Source of the DNA: an uncultured Roseateles sp. | Lineage (GTDB): Bacteria > Pseudomonadota > Gammaproteobacteria > Burkholderiales > Burkholderiaceae_C | Assembly: GCF_913777145.1 (NCBI RefSeq) | Contig: NZ_CAJYPS010000007.1 | Span: 186,001 to 250,000, forward strand | DNA length: 64,000 nucleotides | Direction of reading: 5' to 3' | Shown: positions 19,791 through 28,350 of the stretch, one piece after another | Position numbering within the stretch: the stretch's first letter is position 1 | Layout: each line of letters starts with the position of its first letter | Notes under the pieces: generated by a model | Databases searched by the model: none | Told to the model about the DNA's origin: nothing | Seen by the model: the letters and a program-made list of their open reading frames with translations, nothing else | Translations under genes and position numbers: made by a program

Positions 19791-22061
19791 TCACTTGCGG
19801 CGCGCGGAGCGCACGCCGGCAATGGCGCACAGCTCGCGCAGCACCTTGGCCAGGCGGGACGCGTCGCTGAGCTCCAGCGTAAAGCTCATCCACGCGGTGT
19901 CGCCGCCGCCGGTGCGGGGCTTGGCAGCGCGGCCCGAGGCGTTCAGCGACTGCGTGTTGACCGCCACCACGTTCATCTTCTCCTTGGCCAGCACCTCCAG
20001 CACGTCGCGCAGCAGGCCCTGGCGATCGCTGGCCTCGACCAGCACGTCCACCGGGTAGACCGGCGCCCCCTTGGCGGACGCATCCGCCCCGCCCCAGGCC
20101 ACCGCGATCACGCGCTCGGGCGCACGGCGCCGCATCTCGGCCAGGTTGCTGCAGTCCGCGCGGTGCACGGCCACGCCCTTGCCGCGGGTCACATAGCCCA
20201 GGATGGCATCCGGCGGCGCGGGCCGGCAGCAGCGTGCCAGCGTGGTCAGCAGCGAGTCGATGCCCACCACCAGCACGCCGCCCTTGCCGCCCGACTCCGC
20301 ACTGGGGCCGCGCGTGTGGCGCTGGGCCAGCAGCTCGTCCTCGTCGGGTGCGGGCTCGGCCGGGCGCAGCAGCTGCTCGATGTTGCGCAGCGAGTACTCG
20401 TCCTTGCCCACCACCTCGAAGAGCGCATCCGCGCCCTTGAAGCCCAGGCGTGACGCCAGCTCGTCCAGCTTGAGCGCGGTCCGGCCCTCGCGCTGCAGCA
20501 GCTTCTCGACCAGCTCGCGGCCCTTGGCAATGGTCTGGGCCTGCTGCAGCGCGTTGAACCAGGCCCTCACCTTGGCGCGCGAACGCTGGCTCTGCAGATA
20601 GCCCAGTTCTGGGTTGAGCCAGTCCAGCGAGGGACCGCCGTCCTTGGCCGCGATGATCTCCACGGTCTGGCCGCTCTTGAGAGGCGTGTTCAAGGGCAGC
20701 ATCTGCCCGTCTATGCGCGCGCCGCGGCAGCGGTGGCCCAGATCGGTGTGCACCGCGTAGGCGAAGTCCACCGGCGTCGCGCCGGCCGTCAGCTCGACGA
20801 TGGTGGCCTGCGGCGTGAACACATAGATGCGGTCGTCGAAGCTGGGCCCCCCCTCGCCCTGCACCGTGTCGCGCTCCCAGGCCAGCAGCTGGTTGAGCAC
20901 CGCCTTGCGCGCCTGCGCGACGCGCTCCTCGAAGTCTCCGGCCGCGGTCACGCCCGCATAGCCGCGCGCGCCGGCCTCCTTGTAGGCCCAGTGCGCGGCC
21001 ACGCCGTGCTCCGCGTGCTCGTGCATCTCGCGCGTGCGGATCTGCACCTCCATCGCGCGACCGTCCACACCCCGCACCACGGTGTGCAGGGACTGGTAAC
21101 CATTGCTCTTGGGCTTGGCGATGTAGTCGTCGAACTCGCCCGGCACCGGCGTGTAGAGCTCGTGCAGCCGGGCCAGCGCCGCGTAGCAGTCGGCCACCGT
21201 GGGCACGATGACCCGCAGCGCGCGCAGGTCGAACACCTGGTCCAGCGCCAGGCTCTTGCCCTGCATCTTCTTGTGGATGCTGTAGAGGTGCTTGGGCCGC
21301 CCCTGCACCTGCGCGTCCAGGCCTTGTGCGCGCAGGTCGGCCTCCAGCGCCGCGCGCGCGGCCTCGACCCGCTGTTCGCGGGTCACGCGGGTCTCGTCCA
21401 GCGCCTTGGCGATGGCGCGGTAGGCCTCAGGCTCGCGGAAGCGGAAGGACAGATCCTCCAGCTCCCACTTCAGCTGCCAAATGCCCAGGCGGTTGGCCAG
21501 CGGCGCGAACACCTGCTGGGACTCGGCCGCCAGCGCAGGCGGGCAAGGCGTCTTGCTGGCCGCATACCAGCGCAGCGTCTGCAACCGCGACGCCAGGCGC
21601 AGGAGCACCACGCGCAGGTCGCGCGAGAAAGCCAGCAGCATCTTGCGCACCCGCTCGATCTGCTCGGCGCGCAGGTCCGCCCGCTCGGGCTGGCGGGCCT
21701 TGGCGTCGCGCGTCGCACGCTGCAACTGCACCAGCCGGCGCGTGTGGTTGACCAGGCTGGCATAGCTGTCGCCAAAGGCCTTGGCGATGACTTCCTCCGG
21801 CTTGGCCAGGAAGTCACCCGCATAGACCAGGTAGACCGCCGCCCGCAGCGCCGGCGCCGCGCCTATGCCGGACAGGATCACGGCCACGCCGTCCGCATGG
21901 GCCAGCACCGGCTCGCCGGTGTCCAGCACTTCGCCTTGCAGCAGCGGCTCGGCAAAGGCCCGGGCCCGGGCCACCTCGGCACTGGAGTTGCCTGCATCGG
22001 CGTCCAGCAGCGCCACGATGGGCGCCGTGGCCGACGCCTCGGTCATCACCGCAGTTTTCAT
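19791..22061 (-). CDS. relA: RelA, GTP pyrophosphokinase
   Basis: 756 residues, RelA size. The N-terminal hydrolase region has lost the HD motif (YLVYAGDFLAKPEEVIAKAFGDSYASLVNHTRRLV), so it is a (p)ppGpp synthetase only. The synthetase domain has GRPKHLYSIHKKMQGKSL, QVFDLRALRVIVP, YIAKPKSNGYQSLHTVV, and EVQIRTREMHEHAEHGVAAHW. A TGS domain follows (RIYVFTPQATIVELTAGATPVDFAY). A zinc-binding region (RCCRPAPPDAI, then VHRADCSN) and a C-terminal ACT domain complete the enzyme. It responds to uncharged tRNA on the ribosome. It overlaps the alpha/beta hydrolase gene by 4 nt, so the two are one operon. Confidence 0.95.
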   Translation of the reverse strand: MKTAVMTEASATAPIVALLDADAGNSSAEVARARAFAEPLLQGEVLDTGEPVLAHADGVAVILSGIGAAPALRAAVYLVYAGDFLAKPEEVIAKAFGDSYASLVNHTRRLVQLQRATRDAKARQPERADLRAEQIERVRKMLLAFSRDLRVVLLRLASRLQTLRWYAASKTPCPPALAAESQQVFAPLANRLGIWQLKWELEDLSFRFREPEAYRAIAKALDETRVTREQRVEAARAALEADLRAQGLDAQVQGRPKHLYSIHKKMQGKSLALDQVFDLRALRVIVPTVADCYAALARLHELYTPVPGEFDDYIAKPKSNGYQSLHTVVRGVDGRAMEVQIRTREMHEHAEHGVAAHWAYKEAGARGYAGVTAAGDFEERVAQARKAVLNQLLAWERDTVQGEGGPSFDDRIYVFTPQATIVELTAGATPVDFAYAVHTDLGHRCRGARIDGQMLPLNTPLKSGQTVEIIAAKDGGPSLDWLNPELGYLQSQRSRAKVRAWFNALQQAQTIAKGRELVEKLLQREGRTALKLDELASRLGFKGADALFEVVGKDEYSLRNIEQLLRPAEPAPDEDELLAQRHTRGPSAESGGKGGVLVVGIDSLLTTLARCCRPAPPDAILGYVTRGKGVAVHRADCSNLAEMRRRAPERVIAVAWGGADASAKGAPVYPVDVLVEASDRQGLLRDVLEVLAKEKMNVVAVNTQSLNASGRAAKPRTGGGDTAWMSFTLELSDASRLAKVLRELCAIAGVRSARRK

Positions 22062-22942
22062 TCGCTCAGCAGGAAATCTCTCACCAGCGCGATCTGGTCA
22101 TCGTGCACCAGCGTGGGCGCATGGCCCACGCCGGCCAGCTCCACCACGCGGGCGCGCGGCCCGCGTTCGCTCATCAGACGCGCGGTCTGCGCGCTCAGCA
22201 GGTCGGACTGCGCGCCGCGTATCAGCAGCGTGGGGCAGCGCAGGCCGTCCCAGGCGGCCCACAGCATGGCCTCACCCGCGGCGGCCAACTCGGGCGTCAG
22301 CGCCGCGAAGCCGGCCGCGATGGCCGGGTCGTAATGCACCCGCCAGCCCTCGGGGCCAGGTTTGAACATGGGCCGGGACAGCGCCGCCCACTCGGCCTCG
22401 CTATGCGGGCCGAAGCCCTCGGAGATGCCGCGCAGGTAGGCAGCGCCCTGCTCCACCGACGCAAAACCTGGCGCCTTGCCCAGGTAGCCACCTATGCGCT
22501 GCAGCGCGTCGTAGGCGATGCTGGGGCCCACGTCATTCAGCACCAGCCGGCGTATCGGGCTGGGCAGGCCCTCGGGGCGCGGCAGCGAGGCCAGACCCAG
22601 GGCTATCAGCCCGCCCATGGAGGTGCCCACCCAGTCCACCTGGGCCACATCCAGCCGCGCCAGCAGCGTGACCATGTCGGCCACATAGGCCGGGATCTGG
22701 TAGCCCGCCGGGTGGCGCAGCCAGTCGGATTCGCCGCGGCCCACCACGTCCGGGCAGATCACGCGGTAATGCACGCTCAGCGCGCGCGCCAGCGCATCGA
22801 AATCCCGCCCCTGACGCGACAGCCCGTGCACGCAGACCAGCACCGGGGCCTGCGCATGCGGCCCGGCCCACTCCCAGTACGCCATGCGGTGCAGGCCGGT
22901 GGCGTCCAGGCAATTCACGGAATTCAGACGGGGTTGGGTCAT
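22058..22942 (-). CDS. alpha/beta hydrolase
   Basis: 294 residues. Canonical alpha/beta hydrolase features are LVCVHGLSRQGRDF, ICPDVVGRGESDW, a nucleophile elbow VGTSMGGLIALGLA, and a late conserved His in GVGHAPTLV. The substrate is unknown; similar proteins act on esters, amides or haloalkanes. Overlap of its stop with the relA start implies cotranscription. Divergent from bdhA across 47 bp, which may share promoter elements. Confidence 0.85.
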   Translation of the reverse strand: MTQPRLNSVNCLDATGLHRMAYWEWAGPHAQAPVLVCVHGLSRQGRDFDALARALSVHYRVICPDVVGRGESDWLRHPAGYQIPAYVADMVTLLARLDVAQVDWVGTSMGGLIALGLASLPRPEGLPSPIRRLVLNDVGPSIAYDALQRIGGYLGKAPGFASVEQGAAYLRGISEGFGPHSEAEWAALSRPMFKPGPEGWRVHYDPAIAAGFAALTPELAAAGEAMLWAAWDGLRCPTLLIRGAQSDLLSAQTARLMSERGPRARVVELAGVGHAPTLVHDDQIALVRDFLLSE

Positions 22943-22989
22943 GATGGCATCCTTGACGAATCATCGTAGCAACCCACAGGGACTCCTCC

Positions 22990-23760
22990 ATGTTGAAAGG
23001 CAAAACCGCGCTGGTCACCGGCTCCACCAGTGGCATCGGTCTGGGCATCGCGCTGTCGCTGGCACGCCAGGGCGCCAACATCATCCTGAACGGCTTTGGT
23101 GACGCCGAGGCGCCCAAGGCCGAGGTGGCCGCACTGGGCGTGAAGGTGGGCTACCACGGCGCCGACATGAGCAAGCCGGACGACATCGCCGCGCTGATCG
23201 CCTACGCCGACGCCGAGTTCGGCGGCGTGGACATCCTGGTCAACAACGCCGGCATCCAGTTCGTCGCGCCGGTGCAGGACTTCCCGATCGAAAAGTGGGA
23301 CGCCATCATCGCGATCAACCTCAGCTCCGCCTTCCACACCACGCGCCTGGCCCTGCCGGGCATGCTGAAGAAGGGCTGGGGCCGCATCATCAACCTCGCA
23401 TCCACGCACGGCCTGGTGGCCTCGGCGCAGAAGTCGGCCTATGTCGCGGCCAAGCACGGCCTGGTGGGCTTCACCAAGTCGGTCGCGCTGGAAACCGCCA
23501 CCACGCCGGTGACCGTGAACGCGATCTGCCCGGGCTGGGTGCTGACCCCGCTGGTGCAAAAGCAGGTGGACGCCCGCGCCGCGGCCGAGGGCGTGGACGG
23601 CGAGGAGGCCAAGCGCCGCCTGCTGGCCGAGAAGCAGCCCTCGCTGCAGTTCACCACGCCGGAGGAGCTGGGCGAGCTGGCGGTGTTCCTGTGCTCGGCT
23701 GCCGCGCAGAACGTGCGCGGTCAGGCCTGGGCGATGGACGGCGGCTGGACCGCGCAGTGA
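22990..23760 (+). CDS. bdhA: D-3-hydroxybutyrate dehydrogenase
   Basis: 256 residues, short-chain dehydrogenase. Cofactor motif TGSTSGIG at 10-17, NNAG at 85-88, catalytic Ser138, Tyr151 and Lys155 (in NLASTHGLV and SAYVAAKHG). The region NAICPGWVLTPLVQKQVDARAAAEGV and the C-terminal GQAWAMDGGWTAQ are characteristic of the 3-hydroxybutyrate dehydrogenases. The enzyme oxidises 3-hydroxybutyrate, released by PHA breakdown, to acetoacetate with NAD. It goes with the PhaR gene in this region. Confidence 0.93.
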   Translation: MLKGKTALVTGSTSGIGLGIALSLARQGANIILNGFGDAEAPKAEVAALGVKVGYHGADMSKPDDIAALIAYADAEFGGVDILVNNAGIQFVAPVQDFPIEKWDAIIAINLSSAFHTTRLALPGMLKKGWGRIINLASTHGLVASAQKSAYVAAKHGLVGFTKSVALETATTPVTVNAICPGWVLTPLVQKQVDARAAAEGVDGEEAKRRLLAEKQPSLQFTTPEELGELAVFLCSAAAQNVRGQAWAMDGGWTAQ

Positions 23761-23764
23761 AATG

Positions 23765-23948
23765 GAGCCCCCGGTCTGGCGCTGCGCGCCTGACCGCCCC
23801 CCGAGGGGGCTGCTGGGCCCGCTTGGGAGCGGCCCGGCGCTGGGCCCGGGATGAGCCCGCCGGTCTGGCGCAGCGCGCCTGACCGCCCCTCCGAGCGGGC
23901 TGCCGAGCCCGCTTGGGAACGGCCCGGCGCTGGGCCCGGGCTGAGCCC
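23765..23948. repeat. tandem ~89-bp GC-rich intergenic repeat (two copies)
   Basis: Unit 1 begins at 23,765 and unit 2 at about 23,853. Both read GAGCCC, CCGGTCTGGCGC, GCGCGCCTGACCGCCCC, CGAGCGGGCTG or equivalent, then GGCCCGGCGCTGGGCCCGGG. Each contains self-complementary C/G runs able to fold. It lies between convergent genes, where it may end transcription from both sides. Confidence 0.85.
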
Positions 23949-23953
23949 CTCGC

Positions 23954-24667
23954 TCAGCGCGCCATGGTCTCCCGCGTCAGCTGCACGCTGCCGCTGACGG
24001 TCACGCTGACCGTGGCCTTGCCGGCTTCGGTGGGCAGGGCCTCGTCCATGACCGCAGCATTGGCACGCAGGGCCTTGAACATGGGGCGCGGGCCCGGCTC
24101 TTCGGTGTTGATGCTGACCTCGCCCAGCACATAGCCGCCGTAGCCGAACTGGCGGGCGTAATCCAGCGCCTTGGCACGGTAGTTGGCGATTGCCTGCGCG
24201 GCCACCTCGCCCTCCACCCGCTCGCGCGCCTCGCGCGACAGGCCATAGCCCACGCGCGCAATGCTCAGCGTGGTGATGCGCCCGCTCAGCTGCGCGATCG
24301 CGGCCGTGTCACGGCCTTCGACGATGAGCTCGGCCGTGCCCTGCCAGCCATTGATCTGGCCGGTCTTGGGCGCATAGCGCGGCGTCAGCGAGAAGTTGCC
24401 GGTCTGCAGGTCCACCTGGCCGGGCCGCGCCACCTTGCGCGCCTCGGCCAGCGCGGCGTCCAGCGCCTGCTTGAGGCCGGCCTGCACCGTGGCCGCATCG
24501 CTGCCCTCGCGGGTGGTCGAGAAGGTCAGGCTCAACAGGTCGCGGCTGACCTCGGTGCTGGCGCTGGCGGTGAGCGCCAGGCGGTCGCGCGGCGCCTCGG
24601 AGCCGGCCTGGGCGGACAGGCTGCCCAGCGCCAGCGCCAGTGCGGCCGCGGTGGTCGTGATTCGCAT
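23954..24667 (-). CDS. SIMPL-domain (DUF541) periplasmic protein
   Basis: 237 residues from ATG 24,667 with AAGGAGGG upstream. Signal peptide MRITTTAAALALALGSLSAQA. The domain pattern reads LTASASTEVSRDLLSLTFSTTREGSD, LQTGNFSLTPRYA, INGWQGTAELIVEGRD, and ARVGYGLSREARERVEGEVAAQAIANYRAKA. SIMPL proteins are periplasmic and linked to oxidative stress and macrolide-exporter-like functions; the exact role is not known. Divergent from ompR, sharing the regulatory region 24,668-24,813. Confidence 0.85.
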   Translation of the reverse strand: MRITTTAAALALALGSLSAQAGSEAPRDRLALTASASTEVSRDLLSLTFSTTREGSDAATVQAGLKQALDAALAEARKVARPGQVDLQTGNFSLTPRYAPKTGQINGWQGTAELIVEGRDTAAIAQLSGRITTLSIARVGYGLSREARERVEGEVAAQAIANYRAKALDYARQFGYGGYVLGEVSINTEEPGPRPMFKALRANAAVMDEALPTEAGKATVSVTVSGSVQLTRETMAR

Positions 24668-24734
24668 CGGATCCCTCCTTCAAAAACAGGCGCCCAGCTT
24701 AGGGCCAGGCGGCCACCCTGACTTGGCAACCAGC

Positions 24735-24798
24735 TGTAACGGCGGGTGTCCGTCCTACAAGCCCGGCGCGCAAACCTGAACACAATGCCGCTGTTACA
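24735..24798. promoter_or_regulatory. inverted pair of TGTAACRGCGG elements upstream of ompR
   Basis: TGTAACGGCGG at 24,735-24,745 on the plus strand and TGTAACAGCGG at 24,788-24,798 on the minus strand, 42 bp apart, between the divergent SIMPL and ompR genes. The TGTAAC half resembles OmpR-type direct half sites. Probable autoregulatory sites, by inference. Confidence 0.5.
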
Positions 24799-24813
24799 AA
24801 TTCGGGAACCGCG

Positions 24814-25548
24814 ATGAACAGCGCCTCCGCCACCCGCCCCAACCGCATCCTGGTCGTCGACGACGACGCCCGCATCCGCGACCTGCTGCGCCGCTACCTC
24901 ACGCAGGAGGGCTTCGACGTACTGCTGGCCGAGGACAGCCGCGCACTGAACAAGCAGCTGACCCGCGAGACCGTGGACCTGATCGTGCTGGACCTGATGC
25001 TGCCCGGCGAAGACGGCCTCACCATCTGCCGCCGCCTGCGCGCGGCCAACGACAGCACGCCCATCATCATGCTGACCGCCAAGGTCGAAGAGGTGGACCG
25101 CATCGTCGGCCTGGAGGTGGGCGCGGACGACTACCTCGCCAAGCCCTTCAACCCGCGCGAGCTGCTGGCCCGCATCAACGCGGTGCTGCGCCGCCGCCCG
25201 CCGCCGGAAGCCCCGGGGGCGCCCAGCAAGGAGCCGATGACGGTCAGCTTCGGCCCCTTCGAGTTCGACCTCGCGCTGCGTCGCCTGACCAAGAACGGCG
25301 AGCAGCTGCCGCTGACCACCGGCGAGTTCTCCATGCTCAAGACCCTGGTGCGCCACCCGCGCCAGCCGCTGTCGCGTGACAAGCTGGCCCAGCTGGCCCG
25401 TGGCCGCGAGTTCGAACCCTTCGACCGCAGCCTGGACGTGCAGATCTCGCGCCTGCGCAAGATGATCGAGGCCGACCCGGCCCAGCCGCGCTACATCCAG
25501 ACGGTCTGGGGCGTGGGCTATGTGTTCGTGCCGGACGAGAACGGCTGA
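24814..25548 (+). CDS. ompR: OmpR-family response regulator
   Basis: 244 residues. Receiver domain with ILVVDDDARIRDLL, phosphoacceptor Asp60 in LIVLDLMLPGEDG, and the conserved Lys in YLAKPFNPREL. A winged-helix output domain runs from about 145: FDLALRRLTKNGEQLPLTTGEFSML and FDRSLDVQISRLRKMIE, ending YIQTVWGVGYVFVPDENG. It pairs with the kinase 7 nt downstream. OmpR/EnvZ controls porins in response to osmolarity in model bacteria; here the targets are unknown. Confidence 0.92.
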   Translation: MNSASATRPNRILVVDDDARIRDLLRRYLTQEGFDVLLAEDSRALNKQLTRETVDLIVLDLMLPGEDGLTICRRLRAANDSTPIIMLTAKVEEVDRIVGLEVGADDYLAKPFNPRELLARINAVLRRRPPPEAPGAPSKEPMTVSFGPFEFDLALRRLTKNGEQLPLTTGEFSMLKTLVRHPRQPLSRDKLAQLARGREFEPFDRSLDVQISRLRKMIEADPAQPRYIQTVWGVGYVFVPDENG

Positions 25549-25555
25549 CGCACGC

Positions 25556-26878
25556 ATGCCCCGTCGCCCCCAGATCGCGCTGAACCTGTTCTGGCGCACC
25601 TTCGCGTGGCTGGCGCTGCTGCTGGCCGGCGCCGTGCTGGCCTGGCAGTTCACCTTCAAGGCGCTGGAGGCCGAGCCGCGAGCGCTGGAGGCGGCCGAGC
25701 AGTTGGCCGGCCTGGTCAAACTCAGCCGCGTCGCGCTGGAACACACCGACTCCATCAACCGGGCGGCCGTGATCGCGTCGCTGGGCCGCGGCAACGCGGT
25801 GCAGGTGCGCGTGGCCGAGCCCAACGACCGCTGGCTGCCCTACGACACCGGTACCTTCTCGCGCCGCCTGGCGGCCGAGCTGCGCGAGCACCTGGGACCG
25901 GACACCGTGGTCGCGCGCAGCGTCAACGACGTGGGCGGCCTGTGGGTGCGCTACGTGATCGGCGAGGACGCGTTCTGGCTCAAGACCACGGCCGCGCCGC
26001 TGTCGGTGGCGCTGACCACCGACTGGTGGTGGATCGCGATCGCGCTGCTGGCCACGGCCGTGGGCTCGGCGCTGATCGCCCGGCTCATCAACCAGCCACT
26101 GCGCGAGCTGGCCGACGCGGCCGGCCGCATCCGCGAGGGCGAGTACGACTCGCGCCTGGACGAAACCACGCTGACCAGCGAGATCCGTGAGGTCAACATG
26201 GGTTTCAACCGCATGGCGCGCGAGCTGGCCAAGCTGGAGGAGGACCGCGCGGTGATGCTGGCCGGCATCTCGCACGATCTGCGCACACCGCTGGCGCGCC
26301 TGCGCCTGGAAACCGAGATGAGCGTGCAGGACGAGCAGGCGCGGCAGTTCATGGCCCAGGACATCGACCAGCTGGACGCCATCATCAGCAAGTTCATGGA
26401 CTACGCACGGCCCAACGAAACCCAGATGCACGAGGTACGGCTGGCCGACATCGTGGAGCGCGAGGCCCAGGGCTTCCGCGACGTGGAGCAGATCCGCTTT
26501 CGCCTGCGCGTGGGCTCGGAGCTGGCCGTCAAGACCGACGAGACCGAGCTGGGCCGCATCCTGCTGAACCTGTTCGAAAACGCCCGCCGCTATGGTCACC
26601 AGCCCGGTCAGGCCGCGCTGGTGGACGTGGAAGCCAGCCGCCAGGGCCACTGGGTGGAGCTGCGCGTGCGCGACCACGGCCCCGGCGTGCCGCCGGACCG
26701 GCTGGCCCGGCTGACCACGCCCTTCTACCGCGGCGATGCGGCCCGCACCGCGGCCAGCGGCGCCGGGCTGGGCCTGGCCATCGTGGACAAGTCGGTGCAG
26801 CGCCTGGGCGGACGGCTCAGCATCAGCAACGCGCCCGGCGGCGGCCTGCTGACCGCACTGCGCCTGCCGGCGATCTGA
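25556..26878 (+). CDS. envZ: EnvZ-family sensor histidine kinase
   Basis: 440 residues from ATG 25,556. A membrane helix (RTFAWLALLLAGAVLAWQFTF) near the N-terminus and a second near 155-180 enclose a periplasmic domain. A HAMP region follows (LINQPLRELADAAGRIREGEYDS). The H box has His240 in GISHDLRTPLARLRLETEM. The ATPase domain contains the N box (NLFENARRYG), DHGPGVPPDRL and GAGLGLAIVDKS. Cotranscribed with ompR, 7 nt apart. It senses an unknown periplasmic cue. Confidence 0.92.
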   Translation: MPRRPQIALNLFWRTFAWLALLLAGAVLAWQFTFKALEAEPRALEAAEQLAGLVKLSRVALEHTDSINRAAVIASLGRGNAVQVRVAEPNDRWLPYDTGTFSRRLAAELREHLGPDTVVARSVNDVGGLWVRYVIGEDAFWLKTTAAPLSVALTTDWWWIAIALLATAVGSALIARLINQPLRELADAAGRIREGEYDSRLDETTLTSEIREVNMGFNRMARELAKLEEDRAVMLAGISHDLRTPLARLRLETEMSVQDEQARQFMAQDIDQLDAIISKFMDYARPNETQMHEVRLADIVEREAQGFRDVEQIRFRLRVGSELAVKTDETELGRILLNLFENARRYGHQPGQAALVDVEASRQGHWVELRVRDHGPGVPPDRLARLTTPFYRGDAARTAASGAGLGLAIVDKSVQRLGGRLSISNAPGGGLLTALRLPAI

Positions 26879-27045
26879 GAGCTTGAGAGGCTTTCACCCA
26901 TGCCCCCTTGCACGCCGAATCACCCCGCTCGGTGTTGCAAATGCTCGCCATACCCGAGCTATGGCTGCGCTTTTCGCCTAGATCGGGGCGTCTCGACGCG
27001 CCTTTCGGGCGGGCCCGAAAACCTCTCAAGCGCTGAGCGCCGCGC

Positions 27046-27534
27046 TCAGCGCGTCAGCAGGCAGACCGCGCGCGCCTCGATCGCACGGCCCTCGCCGACC
27101 GGGCCCATCTTCTCGGCCGTCTTGGCCTTCACATTGATCTGCTCCACCGCCACGCCCAGCACCTCGGCCAGGCGCGCACGCATGGCCGGGATGTGGGGCG
27201 CCATCTTGGGCGCCTGGGCCACGATGGTGCTGTCCAGGTTCACCAGCACCCAGCCCGCCGCCTGCACACGGGCATAGGCCTCGCGCAGCAGCACCATGGA
27301 GTCGGCGCCCTTGAACTCGGCGGCGGTGTCCGGGAACAGCTTGCCGATGTCGCCGAGCGCGGCGGCGCCCAGCAGCGCGTCGGTGATCGCGTGCGCCAGC
27401 GCGTCGGCGTCCGAGTGACCCAGCAGGCCATGGCTGTGCGGGATGGTGACGCCGCCCAGGATCAGCGGGCGGCCGGTGACGAGCTGGTGGGTATCCCAGC
27501 CTTCACCGATGCGTAGGGCGTTCAATGCAGACAT
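27046..27534 (-). CDS. ispF: IspF, 2-C-methyl-D-erythritol 2,4-cyclodiphosphate synthase
   Basis: 162 residues, standard for IspF. Metal ligands Asp14 and His16 in EGWDTHQL, and [32 protein letters not shown] with the conserved DxH-like metal and substrate contacts. The C-terminal half has [13 protein letters not shown] and [14 protein letters not shown], all diagnostic. It is the fifth MEP-pathway step toward isoprenoids. In many relatives it directly follows ispD; here 3 kb and two opposite-strand genes separate them. Divergent from the next gene across 50 bp. Confidence 0.96.
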   Translation of the reverse strand: MSALNALRIGEGWDTHQLVTGRPLILGGVTIPHSHGLLGHSDADALAHAITDALLGAAALGDIGKLFPDTAAEFKGADSMVLLREAYARVQAAGWVLVNLDSTIVAQAPKMAPHIPAMRARLAEVLGVAVEQINVKAKTAEKMGPVGEGRAIEARAVCLLTR

Positions 27535-27584
27535 GCTGCGAATTGTCGACCCAAAGCGGCCTCACCACGGCTACGCTGCGCCTC

Positions 27585-28319
27585 ATGCCGCGTCTGCAAA
27601 CACGCCTGCTCGCACACCAGGGCCTGCTGATGCTGGCCGTCCTGTCCGCACAGGCCGGCACGGCCATGGCCGCGCCGCTGCAGATGCTGGTGTTCCCCAA
27701 CCCCGGACTGTTCGACATCGCGCAGGACGGTCAGGTCCAGGGGCCGGGCGGCCGCTTGCTGACCCACATACGGCAGGCCGGCGGTCCGCCCTTTGCGGTC
27801 CGGTCCCTGCCCATCCCCCGCGCGCTGGCGACCGGCCAGAGCCAGCCCAACCACTGTCTGGTCGGCATCCTGCGCACGCCCGAGCGCGAGCCGCACTTCG
27901 CATGGGTGGGGCCTATTTCCTCGGGCGCCATGGTCATCTATTCCCGTGCGGACGACACGCCGCCGGTGCGGGACCTGACCGAACTGCGCGACCGGCGCGT
28001 GGTGGTGCAGCGTGATTCGGCCGCCGCCCAGATGCTGGCGCAGCAGGGCCAGGCGCCCCAGCAGGTCAGCGCCACGCTGACCGCGCTGCGCATGCTGCAG
28101 GCGGGCCGGGTCGACTACTGGCTGGTACACGACCTCAGCGCCGCACCGACGATACGAGCCACCGGCGGACCGGCACTCAAGCTGCAACTCACGCTGCACC
28201 AGGCTCAGGGTTTCATCGCCTGCCATCCACAGACGGACGCCGCCGCACTGCAACAGCTGCGCCTCGCGGTGCACAAGCTGCAGCAGCGCGGCGATCTGGC
28301 CGAATTCGGGCTGCGCTGA
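27585..28319 (+). CDS. periplasmic substrate-binding protein (SBP3-like)
   Basis: 244 residues from ATG 27,585; an upstream ATG at 27,525 lies inside the divergent ispF gene and is less likely. Signal peptide near the N-terminus (LLMLAVLSAQAGTAMA). The mature part reads FDIAQDGQVQGPGGRLLTHIRQAGG, CLVGILRTPEREPHFAWVGPISSGAMVIYSR, LTELRDRRVVVQRDSAAAQML and LQAGRVDYWLV. This pattern is that of the extracellular solute-binding protein family 3/PBPb fold. No permease genes are adjacent, so it may act as a lone sensor or binding protein. The gene at 58,697 is of the same type. Confidence 0.72.
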   Translation: MPRLQTRLLAHQGLLMLAVLSAQAGTAMAAPLQMLVFPNPGLFDIAQDGQVQGPGGRLLTHIRQAGGPPFAVRSLPIPRALATGQSQPNHCLVGILRTPEREPHFAWVGPISSGAMVIYSRADDTPPVRDLTELRDRRVVVQRDSAAAQMLAQQGQAPQQVSATLTALRMLQAGRVDYWLVHDLSAAPTIRATGGPALKLQLTLHQAQGFIACHPQTDAAALQQLRLAVHKLQQRGDLAEFGLR

Positions 28320-28350
28320 GCGTCACCGAGGCCTGCTATGGTGCGGCGCC

